This document shows positions 1 through 7,019 of a stretch of 41,803 nucleotides of DNA, in pieces. Each line of letters opens with the position of its first letter. Position 1 is the first letter of the stretch. The translations under genes and the position numbers were made by a program. The notes under the pieces are model-generated. The model worked only from the letters and a program-made list of their open reading frames with translations, searched no databases and was not told where the DNA came from. Origin of the DNA: Oscillospiraceae bacterium (GTDB lineage: Bacteria > Bacillota > Clostridia > Oscillospirales > UBA929); the NCBI GenBank assembly GCA_031289065.1, contig JAITQI010000084.1, forward strand, positions 1 through 41,803, written 5' to 3'.

Positions 1-1
1 C

Positions 2-820
2 GGAACGGTCACCGGCGGCGGCGACTACGTCGTCGGCACGCCGGTCACGGTGACCGCCACACCCAACAGCGGCTACGCGTTTGACGGTTGGTACGACGTG
101 ACCGACCCCGCCGCGCCGCAACGGGTCTCCAACAGCGCCGCCTATACCTTCACCGCGGCGGACGCCCGCGCGCTGTCCGCCTCCTTCCAGCGGGAGACCT
201 CCGGGCCCTCGACGCCCACCACCCCCGTCGTCCCGCCCACGAATCCCCCTCTCGCCGTCCCGTCGGAGCCCTACTACGACGACGTGCCCGAGGGCCACTT
301 CTTCTACGACGCCATTCAGGCGCTCACCGACCTGGGTCTCATGGTGGGCACCGGCGACCGCACCTTCTCCCCCAACGGCCAGCTGACCCGGGGCATGATG
401 GCGACCATCCTCTACCGTCTCGAGGGCAAGCCCGCCGTCACCGGCGAGGCCCCCTTCTCCGACGTTGTGGCCGGTGAATGGTACGCCGACGGCGTCCTCT
501 GGGCGGCGCAAAGCGAGCTCCTCCTGGGCTACACCGACGGCCGCTCCGGCTGGAACGATCCCATTACCCGTGAGGATTTGGTAACCATTCTCTACCGGTA
601 CGCCAAGAGCAAGGGCGAGGACGTCAGCGCCGCGGTCGACCTGTCCGCGTACACCGACGCCGCGCAGGTGTCCGACTGGGCGCTGCCCGCCACAAAGTGG
701 GCGGTCTCCATCGGGCTCCTCCAGGGCCGCACCGGCACCACCCTCGTCCCCAAGGGCACCGCCACCCGGGCCGAAGTCGCCCTGTTCTACCAGCGCTACA
801 TCGAAAAGTTCCCCGCATAG
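2..820 (+). CDS. SLH-domain surface protein, C-terminal part (5' end outside window)
   Basis: The reading frame is open from the left edge, so the true start lies upstream; 272 residues are visible. The first residues (GTVTGGGDYVVGTPVTVTAT and on to the FDGW motif) match the beta-grasp bacterial repeat (InlB B-repeat/Flg_new type) used as stalk modules in surface proteins. A Pro/Thr-rich linker follows at about residues 64-85. Three SLH modules then run to the end, near residues 90-145, 150-200 and 213-268, each with the F-x-D...A...G...G-x-x-F/W-x-P...T-R-x-x pattern. SLH triplets anchor proteins non-covalently to pyruvylated secondary cell-wall polymer, so this is a secreted cell-surface protein. 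The catalytic or adhesive part, if any, is outside the window. A GTG at 50 is internal and not the start. Confidence 0.9.
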   Translation, partial: GTVTGGGDYVVGTPVTVTATPNSGYAFDGWYDVTDPAAPQRVSNSAAYTFTAADARALSASFQRETSGPSTPTTPVVPPTNPPLAVPSEPYYDDVPEGHFFYDAIQALTDLGLMVGTGDRTFSPNGQLTRGMMATILYRLEGKPAVTGEAPFSDVVAGEWYADGVLWAAQSELLLGYTDGRSGWNDPITREDLVTILYRYAKSKGEDVSAAVDLSAYTDAAQVSDWALPATKWAVSIGLLQGRTGTTLVPKGTATRAEVALFYQRYIEKFPA

Positions 821-845
821 ACGAGGGAAAGCAAGCAAGACAAGG

Positions 846-884
846 ATTGCCCCCCTCGGCCAACGCCGAGGGGGGCAATTTGTT
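846..884. terminator. Convergent-gene hairpin terminator
   Basis: Perfect 15-bp inverted repeat (846-860 with 865-879, loop CAAC) followed by TTGTTG. It sits between the SLH gene (+) and pyrC (-) and may serve both. The T tract is weak, so efficiency is uncertain. Confidence 0.7.
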
Positions 885-917
885 GCCAAAGTCTGTCCGT
901 TGGTTTCTCCGGGGGGC

Positions 918-2174
918 TTAAACGCGGTTTATCGCCGAGTATTTTACCCGGTGTTTGCCGTCCACGAAGACGTGGATGACCCGGCCCCGGAGGGTCATGC
1001 CGTCGAAGGGGGTGTTTTGGGATTTGGAGGCCATGAGGCGGGCTTCCACGCGCCAGGGGGCGTCGGGGTCGAAGAGGGTCAGGTCGGCGGGGCGGCCCTC
1101 CCCCACCCGTCCGGCGGGCAGTCCGGCCAGGCGGGCCGGGGCGGCGGTCATGGTGTGCAGTAGCCGGGGCAGGGGCATGAGCCCGGTGTGGTACAGGGCG
1201 GTGAGGGCGGCGGCCAGCAGGGTTTCCAGGCCGATGACCCCGTTGGGGGCCTTGGGGAAGGGCTGGGCCTTCTCGCTGGGGTGATGGGGGGCGTGGTCGG
1301 TGGCCAGGATGTCGATGGTGCCGTCCCGGAGGGCCTCGACGACGGCCTGGCGGTCCGACTCCTCGGCCAGGGGGGGATTCATTTTGGCGTTGGCGCCGAT
1401 GCGCTCCGTGTCGGCCCGGGTGAACCAAATGTAGTGGGGGCAGGTCTCGGCGGTCACCCTGACGCCCCGGGCTTTGGCGGCCCGGAGGAGCTCGACGGTC
1501 TCCCGGCGGCTGACGTGGCAGAGGTGCACCGGGCCGCCGGTGCGCTCGGCCAGCTCGATCTCCCGCAGGGCCTGGGGCGTCTCCGGCTCGCAGTGGGACA
1601 GCACCGGCAGGCCCAAGGCGGCGGCCCGGCGGAGGGCTTCCTCCATCAGGGCGGCGTCGGCCAAGGGCTTGCCGTCGTCGGACAGGGCGGCCGCCCCCGC
1701 CGCCTTCAGGGCCTCGAAGTCGGTCAGCCGGGCCCCGGCCAGGCGTTCGGTGAGCGCGCCCACCGGGTAGACGCGCACCAAATCGGCCTGGGCGGCCCGT
1801 TCGCACACCCCGGCGACCAGGGTGGGGCTGTCCAGGGGCGGCTCGGTGTTGGGCATACACAGCAGGCTGGTGACCCCGCCCAGGACGGCGGCCCGGCTGC
1901 CCGAGGCGATGTCCTCCTTGTGGGTCTGGCCCGGGTCCCGCAGGTGGGTGTGGACGTCCGTCAAGCCGGGGCAGACCACCAGCCCGGCGGCGTCCACGGT
2001 GTCATACACCCCGGGGGGGGTATAGTCCCCCGGCGGGGCGATCCGTTCGACCACCCCGCCTCGCAGGTACAGGTCGCACAGCTTATCCACCCCGGTGTCC
2101 GGGTCGATGAGCCGTCCGTTTCGGATCAGATAGGGCATGGTGGGACGAGGGGGTGTGTGGGTTGTGGGTTTCAT
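918..2174 (-). CDS. pyrC: Dihydroorotase, class I
   Basis: Zinc metalloenzyme that cyclises carbamoyl-aspartate to dihydroorotate in pyrimidine synthesis; cytoplasmic. At 418 aa it has the usual length. The amidohydrolase metal motif is seen as DVHTHLRDPG (His75 and His77), followed by the carbamylated-lysine and His regions of the TIM barrel, and ATDHAPHH near the C-terminus supplies the catalytic Asp. Most homologues would begin at an internal ATG (2138, MPYLIRNG), but that start has no Shine-Dalgarno. The ATG at 2174 has AAGAGGT six bases upstream, so a 12-residue N-terminal extension is favoured. No other pyr gene is nearby, so it is not in a pyr operon here. A dispersed inverted repeat lies upstream. 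Confidence 0.95.
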   Translation of the reverse strand: MKPTTHTPPRPTMPYLIRNGRLIDPDTGVDKLCDLYLRGGVVERIAPPGDYTPPGVYDTVDAAGLVVCPGLTDVHTHLRDPGQTHKEDIASGSRAAVLGGVTSLLCMPNTEPPLDSPTLVAGVCERAAQADLVRVYPVGALTERLAGARLTDFEALKAAGAAALSDDGKPLADAALMEEALRRAAALGLPVLSHCEPETPQALREIELAERTGGPVHLCHVSRRETVELLRAAKARGVRVTAETCPHYIWFTRADTERIGANAKMNPPLAEESDRQAVVEALRDGTIDILATDHAPHHPSEKAQPFPKAPNGVIGLETLLAAALTALYHTGLMPLPRLLHTMTAAPARLAGLPAGRVGEGRPADLTLFDPDAPWRVEARLMASKSQNTPFDGMTLRGRVIHVFVDGKHRVKYSAINRV

Positions 2175-2217
2175 GGGGGGTACCTCTTTTCTTTGGACGG
2201 AGGAGGTTCGTTTTCAA

Positions 2218-2342
2218 TGAAGAATTAAAAATGATACCCCTCGGGGCACAGGCGAATTAAGAATTGTGGAATCGCGCCGCGGCGCGATGATTGAATGGCC
2301 GCGCAGCGGCTCCTCAAATTTTCATTTTTTATTCTTAATTTT
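2218..2342. repeat. Dispersed inverted-repeat element, copy 1 (plus CCCTCGGGG module)
   Basis: Intergenic element between pyrC and the acetyltransferase gene. Part one (about 2222-2262) carries CCCCTCGGGG followed by CACAGGCGAATTAAGAATT, and is shared with 22820-22860. Part two has an outer AT-rich arm, the 18-bp palindrome ATCGCGCCGCGGCGCGAT (2271-2288), hairpin GCCGCGCAGCGGC (2298-2310) and the opposing AT-rich arm up to 2340. Same family as 38811-38912, inverted relative to it. It overlaps the stop codon of the acetyltransferase gene. Confidence 0.8.
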
Positions 2343-2901
2343 TCTCCGTCAGCCAGGTGGGGTTTAGTTTGGATAGGCGGACGTGGTCTTCCCAGGCGCC
2401 GTTGATGTTGAGGTAGGCGGGGGAAAGGCCTTCGCAGATGAAGCCCAGCTTGTGGGCCACACGGAGGGAGGGTTTGTTCCGGGGCATGATGCTCATCTCC
2501 ACCCGGTGCAGGCCGAGCTGGGTGAAGGCGAACTCCAGCAGGCGGGCGGCGGCTTCGGTGGTATAGCCCCGGTTTTGCAGGGCGGCGTCGGCGCGGTAGG
2601 CCAGGTAGCAGGACAGGGCGGAGCCCCGGAGGACGTTGGTCAGGGCCACCGAGCCGACGATGCGGTCCGCGGTCTCCCGGAGGATCACCCAAAAGCGGTA
2701 TTGGGACCCGGCCGCCATGGCCCGCCACTCCTCCCGGAGAAGCCGCCGCTGAAAGGCCAGGGTAAAAAACGCCTCCTCCCGCCAGGGTTCATAGGGGCGC
2801 AAAAAGGTTCGGTTGCGCAGAAAATAGTCGGTCACGGCGGCGGTGAGCCACGGGCCGGAGGGGCGCAACCGGAGGCGCTCGGTTTCCAAATCGCTATACA
2901 T
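2335..2901 (-). CDS. GNAT-family N-acetyltransferase (RimJ/RimL-like)
   Basis: 188-residue single-domain GNAT protein. The opening LETERLRLRP and the acetyl-CoA loop QNRGYTTEAA followed by the LGLHRVE strand are characteristic of the RimJ/RimL group, which acetylates protein N-termini or small amines using acetyl-CoA. The substrate cannot be told from sequence. The ATG at 2901 has GAGGT six bases upstream. The stop codon lies inside the right arm of the repeat at 2218-2342, so that element may also shape the 3' end of this message. It stands alone between pyrC and the DUF1015 gene, all on the minus strand with gaps. Confidence 0.85.
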   Translation of the reverse strand: MYSDLETERLRLRPSGPWLTAAVTDYFLRNRTFLRPYEPWREEAFFTLAFQRRLLREEWRAMAAGSQYRFWVILRETADRIVGSVALTNVLRGSALSCYLAYRADAALQNRGYTTEAAARLLEFAFTQLGLHRVEMSIMPRNKPSLRVAHKLGFICEGLSPAYLNINGAWEDHVRLSKLNPTWLTEKN

Positions 2902-3065
2902 GTGAACCTCGATTCAACGAAGGATGGCCGGGGGGGCAGCGAGGACGAAATTTTGCCGGGAATCCGCCGCCCGTGAGAATTCCCAAAGATGAGAAATGAC
3001 GCTTCGACCTGGAACGACTGAATTCCCTATTTTGCGCCGGGAAATTTCTCGCTTTATCATGGACG

Positions 3066-3092
3066 AAGAAACGGCTTTATATGCCGTTTTTC
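3066..3092 (-). terminator. Terminator after DUF1015 gene
   Basis: On the minus strand AAACGGC and GCCGTTT (3083-3089 with 3069-3075) flank a 7-nt loop and are followed by CTTCG. It sits 21 bases past the DUF1015 stop codon. On the plus strand the same hairpin is followed by TTTTCTG, so it could also work in that direction. Confidence 0.6.
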
Positions 3093-3112
3093 TGTTCTGA
3101 GAACCGCTTTTG

Positions 3113-4387
3113 TCAATCGTCCAGGGGGTTGATGACCAGGCCGGTGGCGAGTTTGGGGTAGAAGTAGGTGGATTTTTGGGGCATCCGCTCCCCGGCGTCG
3201 GCCACGGTTCCGATCATGGGCACCGGCGTGGAGGGCAGCAGGAAGGCGCACTGATGGCCGCCGCCCCGCACCCCGTCCAGCGCTTCGGGCAGGCTGCGGG
3301 TGTAGGTCAGGTAGGTTTGGTCGGCCAGCTGGGCCCGGCCGATGCCCAAGCGGGGCTCCAAAATAAGGGCGTGAAGGAGGGAGACCTCCAGGGCGCGGTA
3401 AGCGTCGCTCTTGTGGGGCAAGGCTTGACGGATGGCCTCTGGGTTCCGGAGGGTGAGCAGGAGGGCCGCCGGGCCGCCGGAGTACAGGCCGACCGTGCGG
3501 GGCGACGCGGCGAGGGCGGCGGCGAGGGCTTCGGGCTCGGCGAGGCAGGGGGTCACGGTGAAGTCCTCGGCCAGGGCGGCCGTCAGGGCGTTGGGGTCAA
3601 AATCGGGCAGGCCGTGCACCAGCCGGTGGGTGGGCCACACCACAAGCCCCGGGTGATCCAGGGCGACCAGCATCATCAGCACCCCCCCCAAGGGATCCCC
3701 GGCGAGGGGGACGTGGCTCCGGCGTTTCGCCTCAAAAAAGGACAGGGCCGTTTCGTAGCGGTGGTGGCCGTCGGCCAGGTAGATCCGCCGGTCGGCCAGC
3801 GCCCCGGTGAGGGCGGCCTGGGCGATGGGGTCGGTCACGGTCCACAGGCTGTGGGTGACCCCGTCGCCGTCGGTGAAGGCGGACTCCGGGGGGGCGGACA
3901 TGGCGGCCCGGAGCCGGGCGTCGGCCCCGCCGGTGGGGTCGCTGTACAGGCCGTAAATCGGGCTGATGTTGCAAAATGTCTGCTCCATTAGGGAAAACCG
4001 GTCTGATTTGTCCTTGGAAAGGGTCTCCTCGTGGGGCAGGACGCTGCCCTGGCCGAAGGGTTCCAGGCCCACCCGGGCAAAAAAGCCGTACACCGACCGG
4101 GGCGCCCCGCCCTCGGCGAAGTCCATCCGGCAGACATAGTAGGCGGGGTCGCCGTCCCGGCGGAGGATACCATCGGACAGCCAGCGGCGCAGGGTTTCCC
4201 CGGCCCGGCGGTAGCGGTCTTCCCCCAGGGGGCGCTCCAGCCGGATGACGTTGTACGGGCTTTGGGCCTCCAGGGCGGCCTGGCCGACGGGGGAGATGAT
4301 GTCGTAAGGCGGGCAGCAGAGTTCGCCGAGTTCGCCGGCCCGGTCGGTATCATAACGCAGGGCGCGGAAGGGAGCGATGTAAGCCAT
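3113..4387 (-). CDS. DUF1015 (COG4198) family protein, candidate free-serine kinase
   Basis: 424 residues, the usual DUF1015 length. It begins MAYIAPFRALRYD, the family-typical opening that continues into the PPYDII motif. Further conserved stretches are visible: HEETLSKDKSDR, the YADGHHRYETAL-type motif (here LADGHHRYETAL), and VVWPTHRLVHG. The open frame continues 75 codons upstream, but that part has no family similarity, and the ATG at 4387 has AAGGGG at slightly long spacing. DUF1015 genes often lie beside serC-serA in Clostridia. From memory, family members have been reported to phosphorylate free serine; that function is not shown here. In this window serC-serA lie about 7 kb away on the opposite strand, so any link would be metabolic, not operonic. 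Confidence 0.85.
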   Translation of the reverse strand: MAYIAPFRALRYDTDRAGELGELCCPPYDIISPVGQAALEAQSPYNVIRLERPLGEDRYRRAGETLRRWLSDGILRRDGDPAYYVCRMDFAEGGAPRSVYGFFARVGLEPFGQGSVLPHEETLSKDKSDRFSLMEQTFCNISPIYGLYSDPTGGADARLRAAMSAPPESAFTDGDGVTHSLWTVTDPIAQAALTGALADRRIYLADGHHRYETALSFFEAKRRSHVPLAGDPLGGVLMMLVALDHPGLVVWPTHRLVHGLPDFDPNALTAALAEDFTVTPCLAEPEALAAALAASPRTVGLYSGGPAALLLTLRNPEAIRQALPHKSDAYRALEVSLLHALILEPRLGIGRAQLADQTYLTYTRSLPEALDGVRGGGHQCAFLLPSTPVPMIGTVADAGERMPQKSTYFYPKLATGLVINPLDD

Positions 4388-4635
4388 GAACCGTGAAACC
4401 CCTTTCAGAAAAACAGGATACCCGCATTGTACCAAATTTTCGGCGGCAAGTAAAGACGGCGAACCGCGAATCGCCGACAACAAATCGTCGGGGGCCGCCG
4501 CCGTCCGACCGCTGGGGCCGGAATGTTTTTCCACTGTGAAGGGGGCGGTTTGGGGGTATACTATGGCCGGATATTTTTTTGGCGAAGCGATTTTCCGCGC
4601 CGCCGGGCGCACATTTTATCAAGGAGGGTTTTTCT

Positions 4636-4794
4636 ATGTATCACGCGAGCAACTTTTTCAAGGGCGTCGGCGTGGGCCTGCTGGTGGGGGCGGCGACCAC
4701 CGCCTTCATGCTGCCCACCGACAAGCGCAAGCTCAAATCCGGCGCGGGCCGCGCCCTGCGCGCCGTAGGACACGTGCTGGACAGCTTCAGCTGA
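4636..4794 (+). CDS. Small YtxH-like membrane-associated protein
   Basis: 52-residue protein beginning MYHASNFFKG, followed by a glycine-rich hydrophobic segment (GVGVGLLVGAATTAFML, about residues 10-27) and a basic amphipathic tail. That is the layout of YtxH-domain proteins (a short N-terminal membrane helix then a coiled tail). The function of this family is poorly known; in Bacillus the name-giving member is linked to general stress. The start is fixed by a very strong Shine-Dalgarno, AAGGAGGG, at 4621-4628. A TATACT box at 4557-4562 could be the -10 element, but no clear -35 is seen. Confidence 0.75.
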   Translation: MYHASNFFKGVGVGLLVGAATTAFMLPTDKRKLKSGAGRALRAVGHVLDSFS

Positions 4795-4855
4795 GAGAGG
4801 ACAGGGGACAGAGGACAGAGCGCGAGGACGGGGACGGAAAATAAGTCTCACCGGT

Positions 4856-4900
4856 TCTGTCTTCTGCGCCTCTGTCTTCTGCGCCTCTGTCTTCTGTTCT
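4856..4900. repeat. Three tandem 15-bp units
   Basis: TCTGTCTTCTGCGCC occurs at 4856-4870 and 4871-4885, with a third degenerate copy at 4886-4900. A purine-rich GACAGAGGACAGAG tract lies just upstream (4807-4820). Similar acagargacaga strings recur at 24010-24046 and 34990-35010. Confidence 0.8.
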
Positions 4901-4913
4901 CGCGCCGGAGGTT

Positions 4914-4966
4914 TTTGGGGCAAAAGAAAAGCGCCCGGCCCTGGTGGGCTGAGTGCTTATCATGCG
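4914..4966 (-). terminator. Terminator of leftward immunity operon
   Basis: Read leftward, AAGCGC, a GCCC-ACCA-GGGC hairpin and GCGCTT are followed by TTCTTTT, giving a branched stem with a T tract 18 or more bases past the last reading frame (stop at 4984). Confidence 0.55.
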
Positions 4967-4983
4967 CTTGGGGGGTCTGGGGA

Positions 4984-5160
4984 TTACTTTTGTTTGGCTT
5001 GCCTGTCCTCGTTGGTGTAGCCGTGAATGAACGCCTTGGTTTCGTCCACGTCCACGAAATCGTCCGGGCGAAGCTGAACCAGCAATGCCCGCAAAACTCG
5101 GCCTCCGCGTCAAACAGGCGGCCACAGTACCCGCATTTGCGAACCTTTATGTGGCTTGCG
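4984..5160 (-). pseudogene. Broken zinc-ribbon small protein
   Basis: A leftward frame encodes KVRKCGYCGRLF...AEFCGHC, a CxxC...CxxC zinc ribbon, but runs into low-complexity sequence just after the last cysteine. Shifting by one base at that point (near 5086) restores a plausible tail, LVQLRPDDFVDVDETKAF and on to a TAA at 4984. There is also no ATG, GTG or TTG at the right distance from the AGGAGG at 5162-5167; ATA stands where a start is expected. Two lesions suggest a decayed gene. No slippery heptamer supports programmed frameshifting. It directly follows the LSm-like gene in the same orientation. Confidence 0.6.
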
Positions 5161-5167
5161 CCTCCTG

Positions 5168-5398
5168 TTAAGAACGTTCCGCCAAGAGGGTCATGCTTTC
5201 GATTTCGTCAACAATGAATTCGACCGGTATTCCGCCGTTGTTTGTGAGGATGGTGATACATTCCCCATTCGGCTCGTTGTCCAGTTCGCTGGCCCAGTCG
5301 TCCCAAACGCCATCAAAAACGCTACCGTTAAAGCAGCGAACGCGGACGTTTTTGCCCATCATGTGCCAATGCGCAAGTGTGTCAAATTTCGGTTTCAT
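5168..5398 (-). CDS. Small LSm-like (SH3-barrel) protein
   Basis: 76 residues. After a short helix-like start (MKPKFDTLAHWHMMG) the segment GKNVRVRCFNGSVFDGVWDD, the later ECITILTN strand and IPVEFIVDEIESM resemble the five-strand Sm/LSm barrel pattern (G-x-x-V-x-V...G...F-x-G...I...I). Sm-like proteins bind RNA or act as oligomeric scaffolds; the assignment rests on pattern alone. The start is supported by AAAGGAGG eight bases upstream. It is the third gene of a leftward operon after the repressor and ImmA/IrrE protease, 36 bp beyond the protease stop codon. Confidence 0.6.
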   Translation of the reverse strand: MKPKFDTLAHWHMMGKNVRVRCFNGSVFDGVWDDWASELDNEPNGECITILTNNGGIPVEFIVDEIESMTLLAERS

Positions 5399-5434
5399 GT
5401 TCCGGGCCTCCTTTGTCTTCTGTCTTCCGCGAGA

Positions 5435-6160
5435 CTATTGGCCCACGTTCAGGGCCGCCAATTTGTTGGCGCAGGGCTGGGGCAGGGGGCCTTGGGCTTG
5501 GAGGTAGGGGAGGAAGCGGGCGAAGAGGGCCTGTTCGGTTTTGTCCCGGAGGAACAGATCCCGCTGGTAGAGCAGGGCCATGCGGGCGGCCCGCTGTCGG
5601 GCGACGGCGAGGGGCAGGCCGCAGACCCGGGCGATGTCCTCGGCGGTGCGCAGGCCCAGGCCCCATAGCACGCAGGCGGGGGAGAGCAGCCGGGCGGCCA
5701 GCATGTTGGCGTCCCGCTCCAGGATGTCGTCCCGTTCCAGGCCGACGTCCCATTCCCGGGTGTTGGCCCGGGTGAAGCGCACCCGGCCCCGGTCCGCGTC
5801 CCGGCGTTCCTCGGGGGCGTGGCCCAGCACGGCGTGGCCCAACTCGTGGGCCAGGGTGAAGTCCCGGTTGACGCCGGGGGGCAGGGCGTTGCTGAGAAAG
5901 ATGCACCACCGGTGGCCCACGTGGACGGCGAAGCCGTCGTTGTCCCGGCAGTGGTCGGTGAGGCCCATGGCGCGCAGCAGGGGCAGGCCCTGGGCGTACC
6001 CCAGGACGGGGATACCCAGCCGCCGGGCGGTCTCGGCGCAGGAGACCGGCAGGGCGTCGGCCCCCACCCGGAGCAGCAGCCGCCAGGCGGCGTTGCGCAC
6101 ACCTTTATAGACCCCGTAGTAAGAGGGGGCCTCGTAAGCGGGCGGCGGGGGCGAACTCAC
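5435..6160 (-). CDS. ImmA/IrrE-family zinc metalloprotease
   Basis: 241 residues with the gluzincin signature FTLAHELGHAVLGH (HELGH at residues 105-109) and a downstream Glu-containing helix (ILERDANMLAARLL) supplying the third zinc ligand. This is the ImmA/IrrE (COG2856) arrangement. In mobile elements such as ICEBs1, ImmA cleaves the adjacent ImmR repressor to derepress the element. The open frame extends to 6688, but the upstream part is out-of-frame sequence of the repressor gene. The GTG at 6160 overlaps the repressor stop as GTGA, with GGAG nine bases upstream, so the two are translationally coupled. Its target is probably the partner repressor; this is inference from gene order. Confidence 0.85.
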   Translation of the reverse strand: MSSPPPPAYEAPSYYGVYKGVRNAAWRLLLRVGADALPVSCAETARRLGIPVLGYAQGLPLLRAMGLTDHCRDNDGFAVHVGHRWCIFLSNALPPGVNRDFTLAHELGHAVLGHAPEERRDADRGRVRFTRANTREWDVGLERDDILERDANMLAARLLSPACVLWGLGLRTAEDIARVCGLPLAVARQRAARMALLYQRDLFLRDKTEQALFARFLPYLQAQGPLPQPCANKLAALNVGQ

Positions 6161-6561
6161 GCCCGCGTCTCCGGGGCGGGGTCCTCCGTCAGGAGCGCGC
6201 CCAGCTTGGCCGGATCGTCCAGGAGGTCGCAGACCCAGTTGGCCACATCGGCGTCCACGTTGTAGACTTTTTTGTCGCCGTTGCGGCTGATCACGGAGAC
6301 CTCTTTGCGCTCGGGGGCGCGTTCGGGCGTCGTCTCCCGCCGCCGGTCGGTCTCCCCGATCAGGTAGCGCACATCGACGCCGAGACGTTCGGCGTAGAGG
6401 CGCACGACGTTGACTTTGGGGGAGCGCAGACCGTTTTCGTAGCGGGAGAGAACCTGCTTGGAGGTGCCGAGCAGCCGCCCCATCGCCTCGAGGGTCATCT
6501 GCCGCTCCTGCCGGGCCTGTTTGAGCCGCCGTCCAAATTGCATATTGATTTCGCTCATCAT
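6157..6561 (-). CDS. XRE-family phage-type repressor
   Basis: 134 residues. A Cro/C1-type helix-turn-helix covers about residues 7-62 (FGRRLKQARQERQMTLEAMG, then LLGTSKQVLSRYENGLRSP with the canonical recognition helix). A linker and a C-terminal region of about 60 residues follow (SVISRNGDKKVYNVDADVAN), which may be the oligomerisation or ImmA-responsive part. The ATG at 6561 has AAGGAG seven bases upstream. It is divergent from the small HTH gene at 6765 and should bind the repeated TGTCACCAAA sites between them, repressing the rightward promoter and controlling its own. Confidence 0.88.
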   Translation of the reverse strand: MMSEINMQFGRRLKQARQERQMTLEAMGRLLGTSKQVLSRYENGLRSPKVNVVRLYAERLGVDVRYLIGETDRRRETTPERAPERKEVSVISRNGDKKVYNVDADVANWVCDLLDDPAKLGALLTEDPAPETRA

Positions 6562-6623
6562 TTGACCGCTCCTTCTGGCGGACCGACCGGCGGGATAGAG
6601 GGATCGGCCGGGCCGCTGGGCTC

Positions 6624-6652
6624 AGTATACCACACGCTGTCACCAAAATCAA
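6624..6652 (-). promoter_or_regulatory. Promoter for repressor-ImmA operon
   Basis: Leftward TTGATT (-35, 6647-6652), 17-bp spacer, TATACT (-10, 6624-6629). The operator-like dyad at 6638-6656 overlaps the spacer and -35. Confidence 0.65.
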
Positions 6653-6656
6653 GACA
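6638..6656. promoter_or_regulatory. Operator-like dyad O1
   Basis: TGTCACCAAAATCAAGACA: half-sites TGTC and GACA separated by 11 bp, on top of the leftward promoter. Confidence 0.6.
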
Positions 6657-6679
6657 AAATGAGGAAGTTTCCCCCGATT

Positions 6680-6698
6680 TGTCACCAAACGCTTGACA
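6680..6698. promoter_or_regulatory. Operator-like dyad O2
   Basis: TGTCACCAAACGCTTGACA: the same TGTC-N11-GACA geometry as O1. It covers the -35 box of the rightward promoter, so occupancy would block it. Confidence 0.65.
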
Positions 6699-6721
6699 CA
6701 TGCCGGGTTCTATGGTATTCT
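6693..6721 (+). promoter_or_regulatory. Rightward promoter of HTH-fibre operon
   Basis: TTGACA (6693-6698), 17-bp spacer, TATTCT (6716-6721): a near-consensus sigma-A promoter 44 bp upstream of the HTH gene start and flanked by O2 and O3. Confidence 0.8.
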
Positions 6722-6724
6722 CTG

Positions 6725-6744
6725 GTTGTCACCAAACGGACAAC
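6725..6744. promoter_or_regulatory. Operator-like dyad O3
   Basis: GTTGTCACCAAACGGACAAC: perfect 6-bp arms GTTGTC/GACAAC with the same TGTCACCAAA core but shorter spacing than O1 and O2. It lies at the expected transcription start. Confidence 0.6.
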
Positions 6745-6764
6745 AAATAGAAGGAGATGAGGGT

Positions 6765-7019
6765 ATGAACCAGGCGAAACTGAGAAGTCTCATTTACGGG
6801 CGCTACCGCACCGCCGCGGAGATGGCGCGGCAGATGGGATGGGGAAAACAGAAGCTGCACAGGGTTGTCAACGGGAAACAGGATCCAAACCTGTTGGATC
6901 TGACCGACATGGCCCATGCGCTGGGCAAGCCGATGATGGAGATGGTGGATATTTTTCTCCCCCAAAAATCACCAAACGGGCAACTTTTGAAACGGGCACG
7001 GGAGGCTGAAGCGGTATGA
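6765..7019 (+). CDS. Small HTH (Cro-like) DNA-binding protein
   Basis: 84 residues. The segment TAAEMARQMGWGKQKLHRVVNG is a helix-turn-helix of the XRE/Cro type, followed by NLLDLTDMAHALGKPMMEMV, which completes the five-helix fold. The ATG at 6765 has AAGGAGATGAGGGT immediately upstream. A further copy of the CACCAAACGGGCAAC operator-like string lies inside its own 3' end (about 6970-6985). Its stop overlaps the fibre gene start as ATGA (7016-7019), so the two are translationally coupled. As the first rightward gene opposite a C1-type repressor it occupies the cro position. A regulatory gene joined directly to a structural fibre gene is unusual. Confidence 0.8.
   Translation: MNQAKLRSLIYGRYRTAAEMARQMGWGKQKLHRVVNGKQDPNLLDLTDMAHALGKPMMEMVDIFLPQKSPNGQLLKRAREAEAV

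Noticed and set aside
5080..5092. Programmed ribosomal frameshift in the zinc-ribbon gene
   Set aside because: No slippery heptamer or stimulatory structure is seen, and the gene also lacks a normal start codon, so decay is more likely.
6161..6688. N-terminal extension of the ImmA/IrrE protein
   Set aside because: The open frame is the out-of-frame reading of the repressor gene; the GTGA overlap at 6157-6160 gives a coupled start instead.
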